A stretch of DNA of 51,209 bases. Origin: Lachnospiraceae bacterium (GTDB lineage Bacteria; Bacillota; Clostridia; Lachnospirales; Lachnospiraceae). Below the pieces are notes generated by a model. It did no database searches and was not told the DNA's origin. It saw nothing but the letters and a program-made list of their open reading frames with translations. This document shows positions 33,845 to 42,488 of the stretch, piece after piece (the stretch's first letter is position 1; each line of letters starts with the position of its first letter). The translations under genes were made by a program, and so were the position numbers. The stretch is taken from the NCBI GenBank assembly GCA_017439665.1, contig JAFSIS010000050.1, forward strand, positions 1 to 51,209, read 5' to 3'.

Positions 33845-34633
33845 ATGAGCAGCATACAATTACTGGACAAGACACGGAAGATCGGAGAGTTGTTGCACAA
33901 CAACTGCTCCAGTAAGGTAGTATTCAACGATATCTGCAGAGTGATGAAGGATATCCTTGGATCCAATGTATTGGTACTTAGCCGTAAAGGAAAGGTTCTG
34001 GGAGTGGACTACTGCCCGGATGTGGATCCTATCCAGGAGCTGGTCAGTGATAAAGTGGGAGGATTTATCGACCCACTGCTGAATGAGAGAATGCTGGCTG
34101 TTTTGTCCACCAAGGAGAATGTGAATCTGGCGACTCTGGGATTTGAATATACAGATATGGAAAAGTACACAGCCATTATCGCCCCCATTGAAATCGCAGG
34201 TGAGCGTCTGGGCACTCTGTTTTTATATAAGGCAGGCAGGTTCTATGATATTGATGACATTATTCTGTGTGAGTACGGAACTACTGTGGTCGGTCTGGAG
34301 ATGCTAAGGGCAGTAAACGAGGAAAGTGCAGAGGAGAACCGGAAGGTTGCGGTGATCCATTCTGCTATTGGAACCTTATCTTATTCTGAGATGGAGGCCA
34401 TTGTTCATATTTTTGAAGAGCTGGACGGTATGGAAGGAATTCTGGTAGCCAGTAAGATTGCAGACCGGGTAGGGATTACTCGTTCCGTGATCGTGAATGC
34501 TCTGCGTAAGTTTGAAAGTGCAGGAGTTATCGAATCCCGTTCCTCGGGAATGAAGGGAACCTATATTAAGGTATTGAATGACTCTGTGTATGAAGAAATT
34601 GATAAGTTGAGAGAAAAAATCAAAAAAGGATAA
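33845..34633 (+). CDS. codY: GTP-sensing global transcriptional repressor CodY
   Basis: 262 residues from ATG 33845, ten bases after GGAGG; an ATG at 33836 abuts the SD, and upstream in-frame codons precede the promoter. The N-terminal GAF domain (MSSIQLLDKTRKIGELLH to ~150) senses branched-chain amino acids. The C-terminal winged helix has the strongly conserved block ASKIADRVGITRSVIVNALR and ESAGVIESRSSGMKGTYIKV. CodY represses genes for nutrient uptake, biosynthesis and often motility when nutrients are plentiful. The palindrome in front of its promoter suggests it controls itself. The flagellar operon starts 230 bp downstream behind a terminator and its own promoter. Confidence 0.97.
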   Translation: MSSIQLLDKTRKIGELLHNNCSSKVVFNDICRVMKDILGSNVLVLSRKGKVLGVDYCPDVDPIQELVSDKVGGFIDPLLNERMLAVLSTKENVNLATLGFEYTDMEKYTAIIAPIEIAGERLGTLFLYKAGRFYDIDDIILCEYGTTVVGLEMLRAVNEESAEENRKVAVIHSAIGTLSYSEMEAIVHIFEELDGMEGILVASKIADRVGITRSVIVNALRKFESAGVIESRSSGMKGTYIKVLNDSVYEEIDKLREKIKKG

Positions 34634-34656
34634 GGAGACTGAAGAATCCGGCGCAT

Positions 34657-34703
34657 ACACCCCATGGATGGAAGAATAAGAGCTTTCGAAATGGGGTGTT
34701 TTT
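34657..34703 (+). terminator. Terminator after codY
   Basis: Perfect 9-bp arms ACACCCCAT (34657-34665) and ATGGGGTGT (34691-34699) with a 25-nt loop, then a T-run. Separates codY from the flagellar operon. Confidence 0.8.
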
Positions 34704-34768
34704 ATTTCTGTAAAAAAGGAAAATATAAAAAAATTTGGTAGTTTCTGTAATTTTATGTCGAAAACAGC

Positions 34769-34796
34769 TTGTTTTTTTGTATAAATAAACTATAAT
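34769..34796 (+). promoter_or_regulatory. Promoter of the flagellar operon
   Basis: TTGTTT, 16-bp spacer, TATAAT; about 67 bp before flgB. It resembles sigma-A rather than the sigma-28 flagellar class. A weak CodY-like site (11 of 15) lies at 34739-34753, upstream of the -35. Confidence 0.6.
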
Positions 34797-34862
34797 AGAA
34801 GTTAATGTGAAATCATATTTAATCTGGTGATATTATTTCCCGATTAAGGAATGGAGGCTGAA

Positions 34863-35252
34863 ATGATACAGACGAATGCATTTGATTACATCAACGTTTT
34901 GGATAAGGCGGCAGATGCTGCATGGCTGCGAAATGACGCTATTTCCAATAATATTGCCAATGTGGATACTCCCGGCTACAAGAGGCAGGATGTCAACTTT
35001 GAGGTACAGCTGGAAAGAGCCATTAAGAGCAATCGCTATGAGACCATTGATGATAAGGTGGAGAATGTGAATCTGAATCGATTGAATCCGGTGACCTACA
35101 GAGATCATTCCGGTTTTTCCTATCGTCTGGACGGCAACAATGTGGATATCGATACTGAGAATGTGGAATTGGCTTCCAACCAGATCCGTTATCAGGGACT
35201 GATGACCAGTATAAGCCAGGAATTTGCTAATCTGCAGGCGGTAATGAAATAG
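34863..35252 (+). CDS. flgB: Flagellar basal-body rod protein FlgB
   Basis: 129 residues from ATG 34863 (SD GGAGG). The rod-family motif NNIANVDTPGYKRQDVNFE is at about 29-47, and the C-terminus ends in the heptad-rich ELASNQIRYQGLMTSI. FlgB forms the proximal rod above the MS ring and is exported by the flagellar type III apparatus. First gene of the flagellar operon; 12 bp before flgC. Confidence 0.96.
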   Translation: MIQTNAFDYINVLDKAADAAWLRNDAISNNIANVDTPGYKRQDVNFEVQLERAIKSNRYETIDDKVENVNLNRLNPVTYRDHSGFSYRLDGNNVDIDTENVELASNQIRYQGLMTSISQEFANLQAVMK

Positions 35253-35264
35253 GAGGAATAGACT

Positions 35265-35708
35265 ATGGGAATGTTTGATGCTTTTGATATTAATGCAAGT
35301 GGTATGACGGCCCAGCGTTTTCGTATGGATATTATTTCTCAGAACGTGGCCAATGCCAATACGACAAGAACGGCTGACGGCTCGCCTTATGTAAGGAAAG
35401 TGGTGACCTTCGTGGAGAAGGATTCTCAGACTCCTTTTCATCATGTGCTGAATGAGGCAACGGATCGGTATTCCGGCAAGGGGGTCAAGATTAACGGCGT
35501 TTATGAGGATAAGGAAACGGAGATGAATATGGTTTATGATCCTTCTCATCCGGATGCAGATGAGAATGGTTATGTTACCTATCCTAATGTAAATATCATT
35601 ACCGAAATGACCAACCTGATCGATGCCAGCAGAAGCTATGAGGCTAATGCAACGGCTTTCAGTGCCAGCAAATCCATTGCTGTGCAGGGGTTGAACATCG
35701 GTAAGTAA
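35265..35708 (+). CDS. flgC: Flagellar basal-body rod protein FlgC
   Basis: 147 residues. N-terminal rod motif ASGMTAQRFRMDIISQNVAN (~10-29, with the family's IISQN variant), then VRKVVTFVEK. The C-terminal helix includes VNIITEMTNLIDASRSYEANATAF, typical of FlgC. Structural rod component assembled after FlgB. SD AGGAGG before the ATG. An 81-bp gap to fliE contains a small hairpin-like CTGCG/CGCAG. Confidence 0.96.
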   Translation: MGMFDAFDINASGMTAQRFRMDIISQNVANANTTRTADGSPYVRKVVTFVEKDSQTPFHHVLNEATDRYSGKGVKINGVYEDKETEMNMVYDPSHPDADENGYVTYPNVNIITEMTNLIDASRSYEANATAFSASKSIAVQGLNIGK

Positions 35709-35789
35709 AATACATAAAACAAAGGGGCTGCGACAGAAAGCGCAGTACTTTGCAGAGGGCGGAATAAATCAATACTAAGGAGAAAATAA

Positions 35790-36125
35790 ATGGATATTTC
35801 ATCGCTTTACAACGTTAATTCAGATCTGATCAAAACCGCGGCCTATGCTCAGGAGACCCAGGCGGCAGAAGCGGCCGGAACTACGGTTGGAGCTGGCAAT
35901 TCTTTTTCGTATATCCTCAACTCGGCAATTGATAATATTAATCTTACCAATTCCTATTTGTCCGACATGGAGAATGAGGAATTGAAATTTGCCATGGGCG
36001 AAACGGACAATACCCATGATCTGGTGATCGCCATGAACAAAGCGTCTACGGCTTTGCAGTATACTGTGGCAATCAGAGACAAGTTCCTGGAAAGCTATAA
36101 GGAACTGATGAATATGCAGATTTAG
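35790..36125 (+). CDS. fliE: Flagellar hook-basal body protein FliE
   Basis: 111 residues. The conserved C-terminal half reads FAMGETDNTHDLVIAMNKASTALQYTV and RDKFLESYKELMNMQI. FliE links the MS ring to the rod and starts rod export. SD AAGGAGA precedes the ATG. 16 bp before fliF. Confidence 0.95.
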   Translation: MDISSLYNVNSDLIKTAAYAQETQAAEAAGTTVGAGNSFSYILNSAIDNINLTNSYLSDMENEELKFAMGETDNTHDLVIAMNKASTALQYTVAIRDKFLESYKELMNMQI

Positions 36126-36141
36126 AAACGGGTAAGGGAAG

Positions 36142-37743
36142 ATGGTAGAAAAATTAAAACAAATTCCGGCAAAAATACTGGAATGGTGGAATAAATATAC
36201 ATCAAAACAGAAAACGATCATCGTTTCCGTCTCGGCGGGAGTTCTGGTTGCACTGGCGATCCTGATCACTTTTTTAAGCAGAACAAAGTATGAAGTGCTT
36301 GCGGTCTGTGAAACGACGAAGGAAGCGGCAACGGTGACGGAGCTTTTGGACGGTGCAGAAATACCCTATCGGGTATCGGATGACGGATATCGGATCGAGG
36401 TGGAAGAAAGTCAGGTCGGACCGGCTAACCTTTTGCTTGGCGCGAATAATATCCCCACTACTGCCTTTGATATCAGTAATGTGACCAGTGGAGGCTTAAG
36501 CACCACGGAATCCGACAAGGTAAAGCTCTACAGAGTGTATCTGGAAAGCCAGATGGAAAGCCATCTGGAAAGTCTGGAGAATGTGGCTGATGCATGGGTA
36601 CAGTTGAATATTCCCGAAGATGACGGAACCATGATTGCCCAGGAGAAGGATTCCTCCGCCAGTATTATTCTGAAACTGAATGATGCCCTGACGGATGATC
36701 AGGCTACCAGTATTGCGCAGTATGTCAAGACGGCACTGGGAAATGATAATATCCAGACCATTACGATCATGGATACAGAAGGAAAACTGCTTTTCTCCGG
36801 AGAAGACAGTTATTCCATTACCGGTACTGCCAGCAGTCAGCTGAATGTAAAACAGCAGACGGAAGAGGTGCTGCAGAGCAATATTAAAAAGGTGCTTTTG
36901 GGTACTAATGAATACAATCTGGTAGAGGTGTCCAGTAATCTGCAGTTGGATTTTTCCAGCGTAGAAGATGTTACCCATCTGTTCTATGCACCTGACGGAC
37001 AGGTGCAGGGGGTTCTCAGCCATGAGGATATCTATGAGTCTGAATCTACCGGAACCACAGGTGGAGTGCCTGGAACGGATTCCAATAATGAGGATAATAC
37101 CGACTATGTCATCAGTGATTATGAGGACAGCAGTTCTACCGTGTCGGAGATCTCCCGTGATTATCTCCCTAATGAGAAAATGACGACCACGACCATTCCT
37201 CCGGGACTTATTAAGTATGGCGAGTCCTCGCTGTCGGTTGCGGCCATTAAGTACCGTGTATTGAAGGAAGAGGATGCTGAAAGTCAGGGGCTTCTGGATG
37301 GAATAACCTGGGATGATTATAAAGCGCAGAATCAGGACAGGGTTAAACTGGAAGTGGATGAGGATATTGTGGATCTGGTAGCCAAGGCTTCCGGTATCAG
37401 CAGTGAGAATATCTCCTTTATTGCTTACGAAGAGCCTATGTACATCGATGCAGAAGGACTGGCAGTTAGTCCTACTGACATTCTGCAGATCGTTCTGATC
37501 GTATTGATTCTGGCGCTTTTGGCCTTCGTGATTATCCGCAGCATGAGAGCGGACAAGGAGAGTGTGGAAGAGGAAGAGGTTTCTGTGGAAAGTCTGCTGC
37601 AGTCTACCCAGGACAGTGGCCTGGAAGATATCGAAGTGGAAGCAAAATCGGAAACCAGAAAGCTTATCGAGAAGTTTGTCAATGAAAATCCGGAAGCGGC
37701 AGCAAATCTGCTGCGCAACTGGCTGCAGGAGGACTGGGGTTAA
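36142..37743 (+). CDS. fliF: Flagellar MS-ring protein FliF
   Basis: 533 residues; forms the membrane ring that houses the export gate and carries the switch. Membrane helix 1 at ~25-46 and helix 2 at ~445-465 flank the large periplasmic/extracellular part with ring-building motifs (LLGANNIPTTAFDISN and RVYLESQMESHLESLENVADAWVQLNIPED, in two parts). The C-terminal tail ETRKLIEKFVNENPEAAANL and RNWLQEDWG is the FliG-binding end. Length is normal. The acidic stretch near 310-335 (EDNTDYVISDYEDSSS) is variable. Confidence 0.97.
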   Translation: MVEKLKQIPAKILEWWNKYTSKQKTIIVSVSAGVLVALAILITFLSRTKYEVLAVCETTKEAATVTELLDGAEIPYRVSDDGYRIEVEESQVGPANLLLGANNIPTTAFDISNVTSGGLSTTESDKVKLYRVYLESQMESHLESLENVADAWVQLNIPEDDGTMIAQEKDSSASIILKLNDALTDDQATSIAQYVKTALGNDNIQTITIMDTEGKLLFSGEDSYSITGTASSQLNVKQQTEEVLQSNIKKVLLGTNEYNLVEVSSNLQLDFSSVEDVTHLFYAPDGQVQGVLSHEDIYESESTGTTGGVPGTDSNNEDNTDYVISDYEDSSSTVSEISRDYLPNEKMTTTTIPPGLIKYGESSLSVAAIKYRVLKEEDAESQGLLDGITWDDYKAQNQDRVKLEVDEDIVDLVAKASGISSENISFIAYEEPMYIDAEGLAVSPTDILQIVLIVLILALLAFVIIRSMRADKESVEEEEVSVESLLQSTQDSGLEDIEVEAKSETRKLIEKFVNENPEAAANLLRNWLQEDWG

Positions 37744-37786
37744 GTTCTCTTGAAATAGTAAGGCAGCATTGACAAGGAGGGAAACT

Positions 37787-38803
37787 ATGTCACGTACGGG
37801 AGAGGACAAGCTGTCCGGGCTGCAGAAATCAGCGATTTTGCTGATCAGCCTGGGACCGGAAAAGTCCGCCAATATATTCAAACACCTAAAAGAAGAAGAA
37901 ATAGAAGAATTGACATTGGAAATTGCCAATACCCGAAATGTTACCACTCAGATGAAGGAAGAGGTTATCGGCGAGTTTTATCAGCTCTGTCTGGCACAGC
38001 AGTATATCGCCGAAGGTGGTATCGGTTATGCGAAGGAGCTTTTGGAAAAAGCTCTGGGAAGCGAAAAGGCGGTATCGGTAATCAGCAAGCTGACGGCTTC
38101 GCTGCAGGTAAAGCCTTTCGAGTTTGTAAGAAAGACGGATGCATCTCAGCTTCTCAACTTTATTCAGGACGAGCATCCTCAGACGATTGCGTTGATCTTG
38201 TCTTATATGTCACCGGGACAGGCATCTATGATTATTTCAGCGCTGCCTCCGGAGCGGCAGGCTGATGTGGCTAAGAGGGTAGCGATGATGGATAGAACGA
38301 GTCCGGATATTATCAAAGAAGTGGAGAAGATTCTGGAATCCAAGCTGGCAAGCCTGGTAAATCAGGACTACACCATTATCGGTGGTGTGGATGCTGTGGT
38401 TGAAATCCTGAATGCGGTAGACCGTGGTACAGAAAAACATATCATGGAAACTCTGGAAATTGAAGAGCCTGAACTGGCAGATGAAATCCGTAAGAAGATG
38501 TTCGTATTCGAAGACATTCTCCTGCTGGACGACCGTGCGATTCAAAGAGTGCTGCGTGATGTGGATAATAATGACCTTGCTGTGGCACTTAAAGGTGCAA
38601 ATGAAAATGTTCAGACGGCTATCTTTAACAATCTGTCCAAGCGTTTGTCTGCCATGATCAAGGAAGATATGGAGTTTATGGGCCCTGTTCGTATGAAGGA
38701 TGTTGAAGAAGCGCAACAGAAGATTGTAAATATCATCAGAAAACTGGAAGATTCAGGAGAAATTGTAATCTCCAGAGGTGGAGGAGACGAGATTGTTGTC
38801 TAG
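37787..38803 (+). CDS. fliG: Flagellar motor switch protein FliG
   Basis: 338 residues from ATG 37787 (SD AAGGAGGG). The N-terminus (SGLQKSAILLISLGPEKSANIFKHL) binds FliF. The middle has the EHPQTIALILSYM motif and the C-terminal torque helix has DILLLDDRAIQRVLRDVD with the charged residues that meet MotA. Part of the C ring. Its end overlaps the start of fliH by up to 11 bases. Confidence 0.97.
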   Translation: MSRTGEDKLSGLQKSAILLISLGPEKSANIFKHLKEEEIEELTLEIANTRNVTTQMKEEVIGEFYQLCLAQQYIAEGGIGYAKELLEKALGSEKAVSVISKLTASLQVKPFEFVRKTDASQLLNFIQDEHPQTIALILSYMSPGQASMIISALPPERQADVAKRVAMMDRTSPDIIKEVEKILESKLASLVNQDYTIIGGVDAVVEILNAVDRGTEKHIMETLEIEEPELADEIRKKMFVFEDILLLDDRAIQRVLRDVDNNDLAVALKGANENVQTAIFNNLSKRLSAMIKEDMEFMGPVRMKDVEEAQQKIVNIIRKLEDSGEIVISRGGGDEIVV

Positions 38804-39662
38804 AGGTCTGATAAAGGCGAATCAGGTGATTTTAAAGGAAGAAGAGATAAGAGTGATCGATTCCAACAGCCTGGTTGCTGAAAAAATGGAAAAGATACAC
38901 TCCCGGCTTTTACAGGGAAGTGAAGCGGGAGGCTTTCAGAGCGGCTTGAATGCTGCACAGGTAGAAACAATCCTGAATGAGGAGGGTCTTCCGGAAGGAG
39001 AGGCCTATTCGGAAGGTTTTGTTCCCATGGATCCTTCGGCAATGACACAGATTCAGGAACCTGTATATACAGGCCCTTCACCTGAGGAATTGATTGCGGA
39101 GGCGGAGAGTCAGATTGAAGAAATGAAGCTTGAGGCTCGACAGGAACTGGAATCCATGCGGGAATATACCATGGAGGAATGGCGTCAGCAGGGTTTTAGA
39201 GAAGGGCAGAAGCAGGCCGTAGAAGAGCTGGAAAAGGAAAAGGCTGTTTTAAAGCAGCAGGCAGCGAAGCTGGAGGCTGAGTATCAGGAGAAGATCAATA
39301 GATTAGAGCCTGAATTTATTGAAGTACTGACCGGTATATATGAACAGATTTTCAAGGTTGAACTCAAAGATTACAAACCAATTCTTGTTCATGCCATTAC
39401 CAATTCTATCCGTAACATTGAGGGCGGAAAAGATTTTATTGTCCATGTCAGCAAGGGAGATTATCCGGAAGTCAGCAAGGCAAAACAGGATATTTTTGCA
39501 GGACTGGCGACCACATCTGCCTCTTTGGAGATTATCGAGGATATGACTCTTGGCCCTAACGAGTGCATGATCGAGACCAGTAACGGCATCTATGACTGCG
39601 GCATCGGAAGTCAGCTGGAAGAGCTGACCAGAAGACTTCGTCTTCTGTCTTACGAAAGATAA
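38793..39662 (+). CDS. fliH: Flagellar export protein FliH
   Basis: About 290 residues from TTG 38793, after GGAGGAG; TTG 38796 is equally possible, and an in-frame GTG at 38778 overlaps the SD. It overlaps the end of fliG. The middle (about 100-180) is a long coiled coil with Glu/Lys/Gln, and the C-terminal domain (FIEVLTGIYEQIFKVEL to YDCGIGSQLEELTRRLR) is the FliI-binding part. FliH tethers the export ATPase to the C ring and restrains it. Confidence 0.92.
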   Translation: MLSRGLIKANQVILKEEEIRVIDSNSLVAEKMEKIHSRLLQGSEAGGFQSGLNAAQVETILNEEGLPEGEAYSEGFVPMDPSAMTQIQEPVYTGPSPEELIAEAESQIEEMKLEARQELESMREYTMEEWRQQGFREGQKQAVEELEKEKAVLKQQAAKLEAEYQEKINRLEPEFIEVLTGIYEQIFKVELKDYKPILVHAITNSIRNIEGGKDFIVHVSKGDYPEVSKAKQDIFAGLATTSASLEIIEDMTLGPNECMIETSNGIYDCGIGSQLEELTRRLRLLSYER

Positions 39663-39679
39663 AAGAGGCGTAAATACAA

Positions 39680-40999
39680 ATGGTGGAAATGACCATTGAT
39701 TATGGAAAATACAATAGAATATTCGACGAAACCCTGATCAAGAAAAAAGGAAAGATCGTCAATGTGGTAGGCCTTACCCTGGAATCGGCAGGGCCGGACG
39801 CAAAATTGGGAGATATTTGTTATATTTATCCAAATGGAGAAGGTTCTGCACCTATCATGGCTGAAGTGGTGGGCTTTAAGGATGGGAAAACCCAGCTCAT
39901 GCCCTATGAGGTCACAGATGGGATTGCCTCCGGCAATATTGTGGAGAATAGCGGTGAACCCTTAAAGGTGTGGGTAGGCGAAGAGCTTCTGGGAAAATGT
40001 CTGGATGGTCTGGGAAGGCCGATTGATGACGTACAGATTTCCGGGGGGCAGGCTTATAGCGTTGAGTCATTGCCGCCGGATCCCATGAGCCGGATTATCA
40101 TTAGCGACATTCTTCCCTTGGGGGTCAGAGCCGTGGATGGCCTGATCACCATTGGCAAAGGACAGAGAATCGGTATTTTTGCCGGCTCCGGAGTGGGAAA
40201 ATCCACTCTGATGGGTATGTTTGCCCGCAATACCAAAGCGGATATCAATGTAATCGGCCTGGTTGGTGAGCGTGGAAGAGAGGTACGGGAGTTTATCGAA
40301 CGCGACCTGGGCGAGGAAGGAATGAAGCGTTCCGTTGTAGTTGTGGCCACTTCAGACCGGCCGGCCCTGGAAAGAAATAAAGCTGCTAAAACGGCTACGG
40401 CAATTGCGGAATATTTCCGTGATCAGGGCAAGGATGTTCTTTTAATGATGGATTCCCTGACCCGTTTTTGTATGGCGCAGAGAGAAATCGGCCTTGCCAG
40501 TGGAGAACCACCTGTTTCCAGGGGTTATCCCCCCAGCGTATATTCTGAGATGCCTAAGCTTTTGGAGCGTGCAGGTAATTCTGCCAGGGGCTCCATCACC
40601 GGTTTATACACGGTATTGGTGGACGGTGACGATTTCAATGAGCCGATTACTGATACGGCCAGAAGTATTCTGGATGGACATGTTATGCTGAGCAGAAAGC
40701 TGGGACATAAAAATCACTATCCGGCCATCGATATTTTACAGAGCATATCCCGTTGCATGAGTCAGATTGCCGGCAAAGAGCATAAGCAGGCGGCAGGAAA
40801 GCTGAAAAATGTAATGGCAACCTATAGTGAAGCGGAAGATTTGATCAATATCGGTGCTTATAAAAAAGGAAGCAATGCGGGTATTGATTATGCCATAGAA
40901 AAGATTGATGCAGTAAATGAGTTTTTGATGCAGGATGTGGACGAAAAGGTCTCCATGGAGGAATGCCTGGAGCATCTGAAACGATTGTTTGAAGATTAA
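39680..40999 (+). CDS. fliI: Flagellum-specific ATP synthase (export ATPase) FliI
   Basis: 439 residues. Walker A AGSGVGKST at ~168-176, Walker B DVLLMMDSLTRF (~255), and NSARGSITGLYTVLVDGDD. It resembles the F1 beta subunit and powers export of rod, hook and filament proteins. An ATG at 39689 is possible; the first ATG has GAGG upstream. Follows fliH and precedes fliJ, the usual partner that enters the ring. Confidence 0.97.
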   Translation: MVEMTIDYGKYNRIFDETLIKKKGKIVNVVGLTLESAGPDAKLGDICYIYPNGEGSAPIMAEVVGFKDGKTQLMPYEVTDGIASGNIVENSGEPLKVWVGEELLGKCLDGLGRPIDDVQISGGQAYSVESLPPDPMSRIIISDILPLGVRAVDGLITIGKGQRIGIFAGSGVGKSTLMGMFARNTKADINVIGLVGERGREVREFIERDLGEEGMKRSVVVVATSDRPALERNKAAKTATAIAEYFRDQGKDVLLMMDSLTRFCMAQREIGLASGEPPVSRGYPPSVYSEMPKLLERAGNSARGSITGLYTVLVDGDDFNEPITDTARSILDGHVMLSRKLGHKNHYPAIDILQSISRCMSQIAGKEHKQAAGKLKNVMATYSEAEDLINIGAYKKGSNAGIDYAIEKIDAVNEFLMQDVDEKVSMEECLEHLKRLFED

Positions 41000-41026
41000 C
41001 AGATAACTGCGGAATAAGAGGGAATT

Positions 41027-41488
41027 ATGGCAAAATTTATTTACCGCATGCAGAACATCCTTAATATTAAATATAAGCTGGAAGACCAGGCGAAAAATGA
41101 ATTTATGATTGCCAACCGGGTCCTGCAGGAAGAGGAAGAAAAGAAAAAACGGCTTCAGGACAGAAAGACCGGTTATCAGGAAGAAGGCAAGCGGCTGCTT
41201 ATGCAGAAGCTGGACATGTTCAAGATCATGGAGAATAAGGAAGCTATTCTTCGGATGGAGGAATATATTAAGGAGCAGGATGCGGTTATTTTAAAAGCCA
41301 GAAAAAAGGTCGAGGAAAAGGCGGCAAAACTGGCTGAACTCAGACAGGAAAGAAAGGCGCAGGAAAAATTGCGTGAGAAAGCCTTTGAACTCTTTATCCA
41401 GGAAGAAAATTCCAGGGAGAGTAAAGAGATCGACGAATTGGTAAGCTTCACTTACGGAAGAAAACAGAAGGAAAATTCCAAGGGATAA
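41027..41488 (+). CDS. fliJ: Flagellar export protein FliJ
   Basis: 153 residues, almost entirely coiled coil (Glu, Lys and Arg-rich). The N-terminal FIYRMQNILNIKYKLEDQAK and C-terminal SRESKEIDELVSF are typical. It acts as the central stalk of the FliI ring and escorts chaperones. Sequence is variable in this family; position after fliI supports the call. Confidence 0.93.
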   Translation: MAKFIYRMQNILNIKYKLEDQAKNEFMIANRVLQEEEEKKKRLQDRKTGYQEEGKRLLMQKLDMFKIMENKEAILRMEEYIKEQDAVILKARKKVEEKAAKLAELRQERKAQEKLREKAFELFIQEENSRESKEIDELVSFTYGRKQKENSKG

Positions 41489-41495
41489 ACGAACT

Positions 41496-42368
41496 ATGGC
41501 AGATGAAATTATTTTTGATCAGGCAGCGGAGAAAAAGCGAATAAAAGAAGAAAAGAAGAGGCTGAAGGCAGAACAGAAGGCACAAAAAAAAGAAGCGAGA
41601 CAAAAAGCAAGAGAGCTTTCTGATCAGGAGTCCGATCTTGAGCAGGAAGGGAGCAATCTCCCTATCTTTTTTACCACTGTGGCAATTGTATGTATCTGGC
41701 TTGCCATTCTCTGTGTGTTAATTAAGCTGGATGTAGGAGGATTTGGTTCCAATGTATTGACACCGGTGCTTAAGGATGTTCCAGTAGTGAATAAGATTCT
41801 GCCCGGCACCAAAACCGTGAGCGAAAGTGTCTCCGATGGTGCAGAGGAGTCTTATTCAGGCTATGACAGTCTGAAGGAAGCGGTAGAGCAGATCAAGGTA
41901 TTGGAGCTGCAGCTGGAGCAGGCGGATTTAAAAACGGATACGCTGGAAGAGGAGAATCAGAAGCTTAAAGACGAAATAGCACGTCTGGAGACCTTTGAAG
42001 ACAGCCAGGTGGAATTTGAACGGATAAAAACCCAGTTTTACGAAGAGGTTATTTATGCGGATAATGGTCCTGGTGTAGAGGCATATCAGGAATATTATGA
42101 AGCCATCGACCCGGCAACTGCAGAATTTTTGTATAAGCAGGTTGTGGGACAGATAGAGGAAAGCAAGGAAGTACAGGACTATGCCCAGGCTTATTCAGAA
42201 ATGAAGCCGAAACAGGCGGCCGGTATCTTTGAAGAGATGACCAATAATCTCGATCTTGCAGCCAGAATATTAAAGGAAATGGATGCCGAGTCGAGAGGGG
42301 ATATTCTGGGGGTTATGGACCCTGTTATCGCGGCTAAACTGACGAAGATCATGGAGCCCGATTCTTAA
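41496..42368 (+). CDS. YlxF/MotE-like flagellar locus protein
   Basis: 290 residues. A highly basic N-terminal ~35 residues (KKRIKEEKKRLKAEQKAQKK) precede one membrane helix (~55-79). Then comes a coiled coil (~115-165) and a C-terminal MgtE_N/MotE-like helical domain (YSEMKPKQAAGIFEEMTNNL, then ILKEMDAESRGDILGVMDP). It sits between fliJ and fliK, where Bacillus has ylxF. In related motors MotE-type proteins help place stators, so a similar role is plausible. It is longer than ylxF at the N-terminus. Confidence 0.85.
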   Translation: MADEIIFDQAAEKKRIKEEKKRLKAEQKAQKKEARQKARELSDQESDLEQEGSNLPIFFTTVAIVCIWLAILCVLIKLDVGGFGSNVLTPVLKDVPVVNKILPGTKTVSESVSDGAEESYSGYDSLKEAVEQIKVLELQLEQADLKTDTLEEENQKLKDEIARLETFEDSQVEFERIKTQFYEEVIYADNGPGVEAYQEYYEAIDPATAEFLYKQVVGQIEESKEVQDYAQAYSEMKPKQAAGIFEEMTNNLDLAARILKEMDAESRGDILGVMDPVIAAKLTKIMEPDS

Positions 42369-42399
42369 TTTGATTCATTTTTTTGTCGATATATTTTAC

Positions 42400-42444
42400 G
42401 AGCCCATTTTGTGTTTGTAGGTTTTACGGACTCACCATGGGCTC
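42400..42444 (+). other. Hairpin between the ylxF-like gene and fliK
   Basis: Perfect 8-bp arms GAGCCCAT (42400-42407) and ATGGGCTC (42437-42444) with a 29-nt loop, followed by the palindrome CATGTACATG. No T-run. It lies in the largest gap of the upstream operon half. Confidence 0.5.
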
Positions 42445-42488
42445 AACATGTACATGGAAATGAAAATACAAAAGAAAGGAGGAAAGAG

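Noticed and set aside
36496..37947. Long open frame on the - strand opposite fliF/fliG
   Set aside because: No SD, no family resemblance, and fully antisense to two certain genes.
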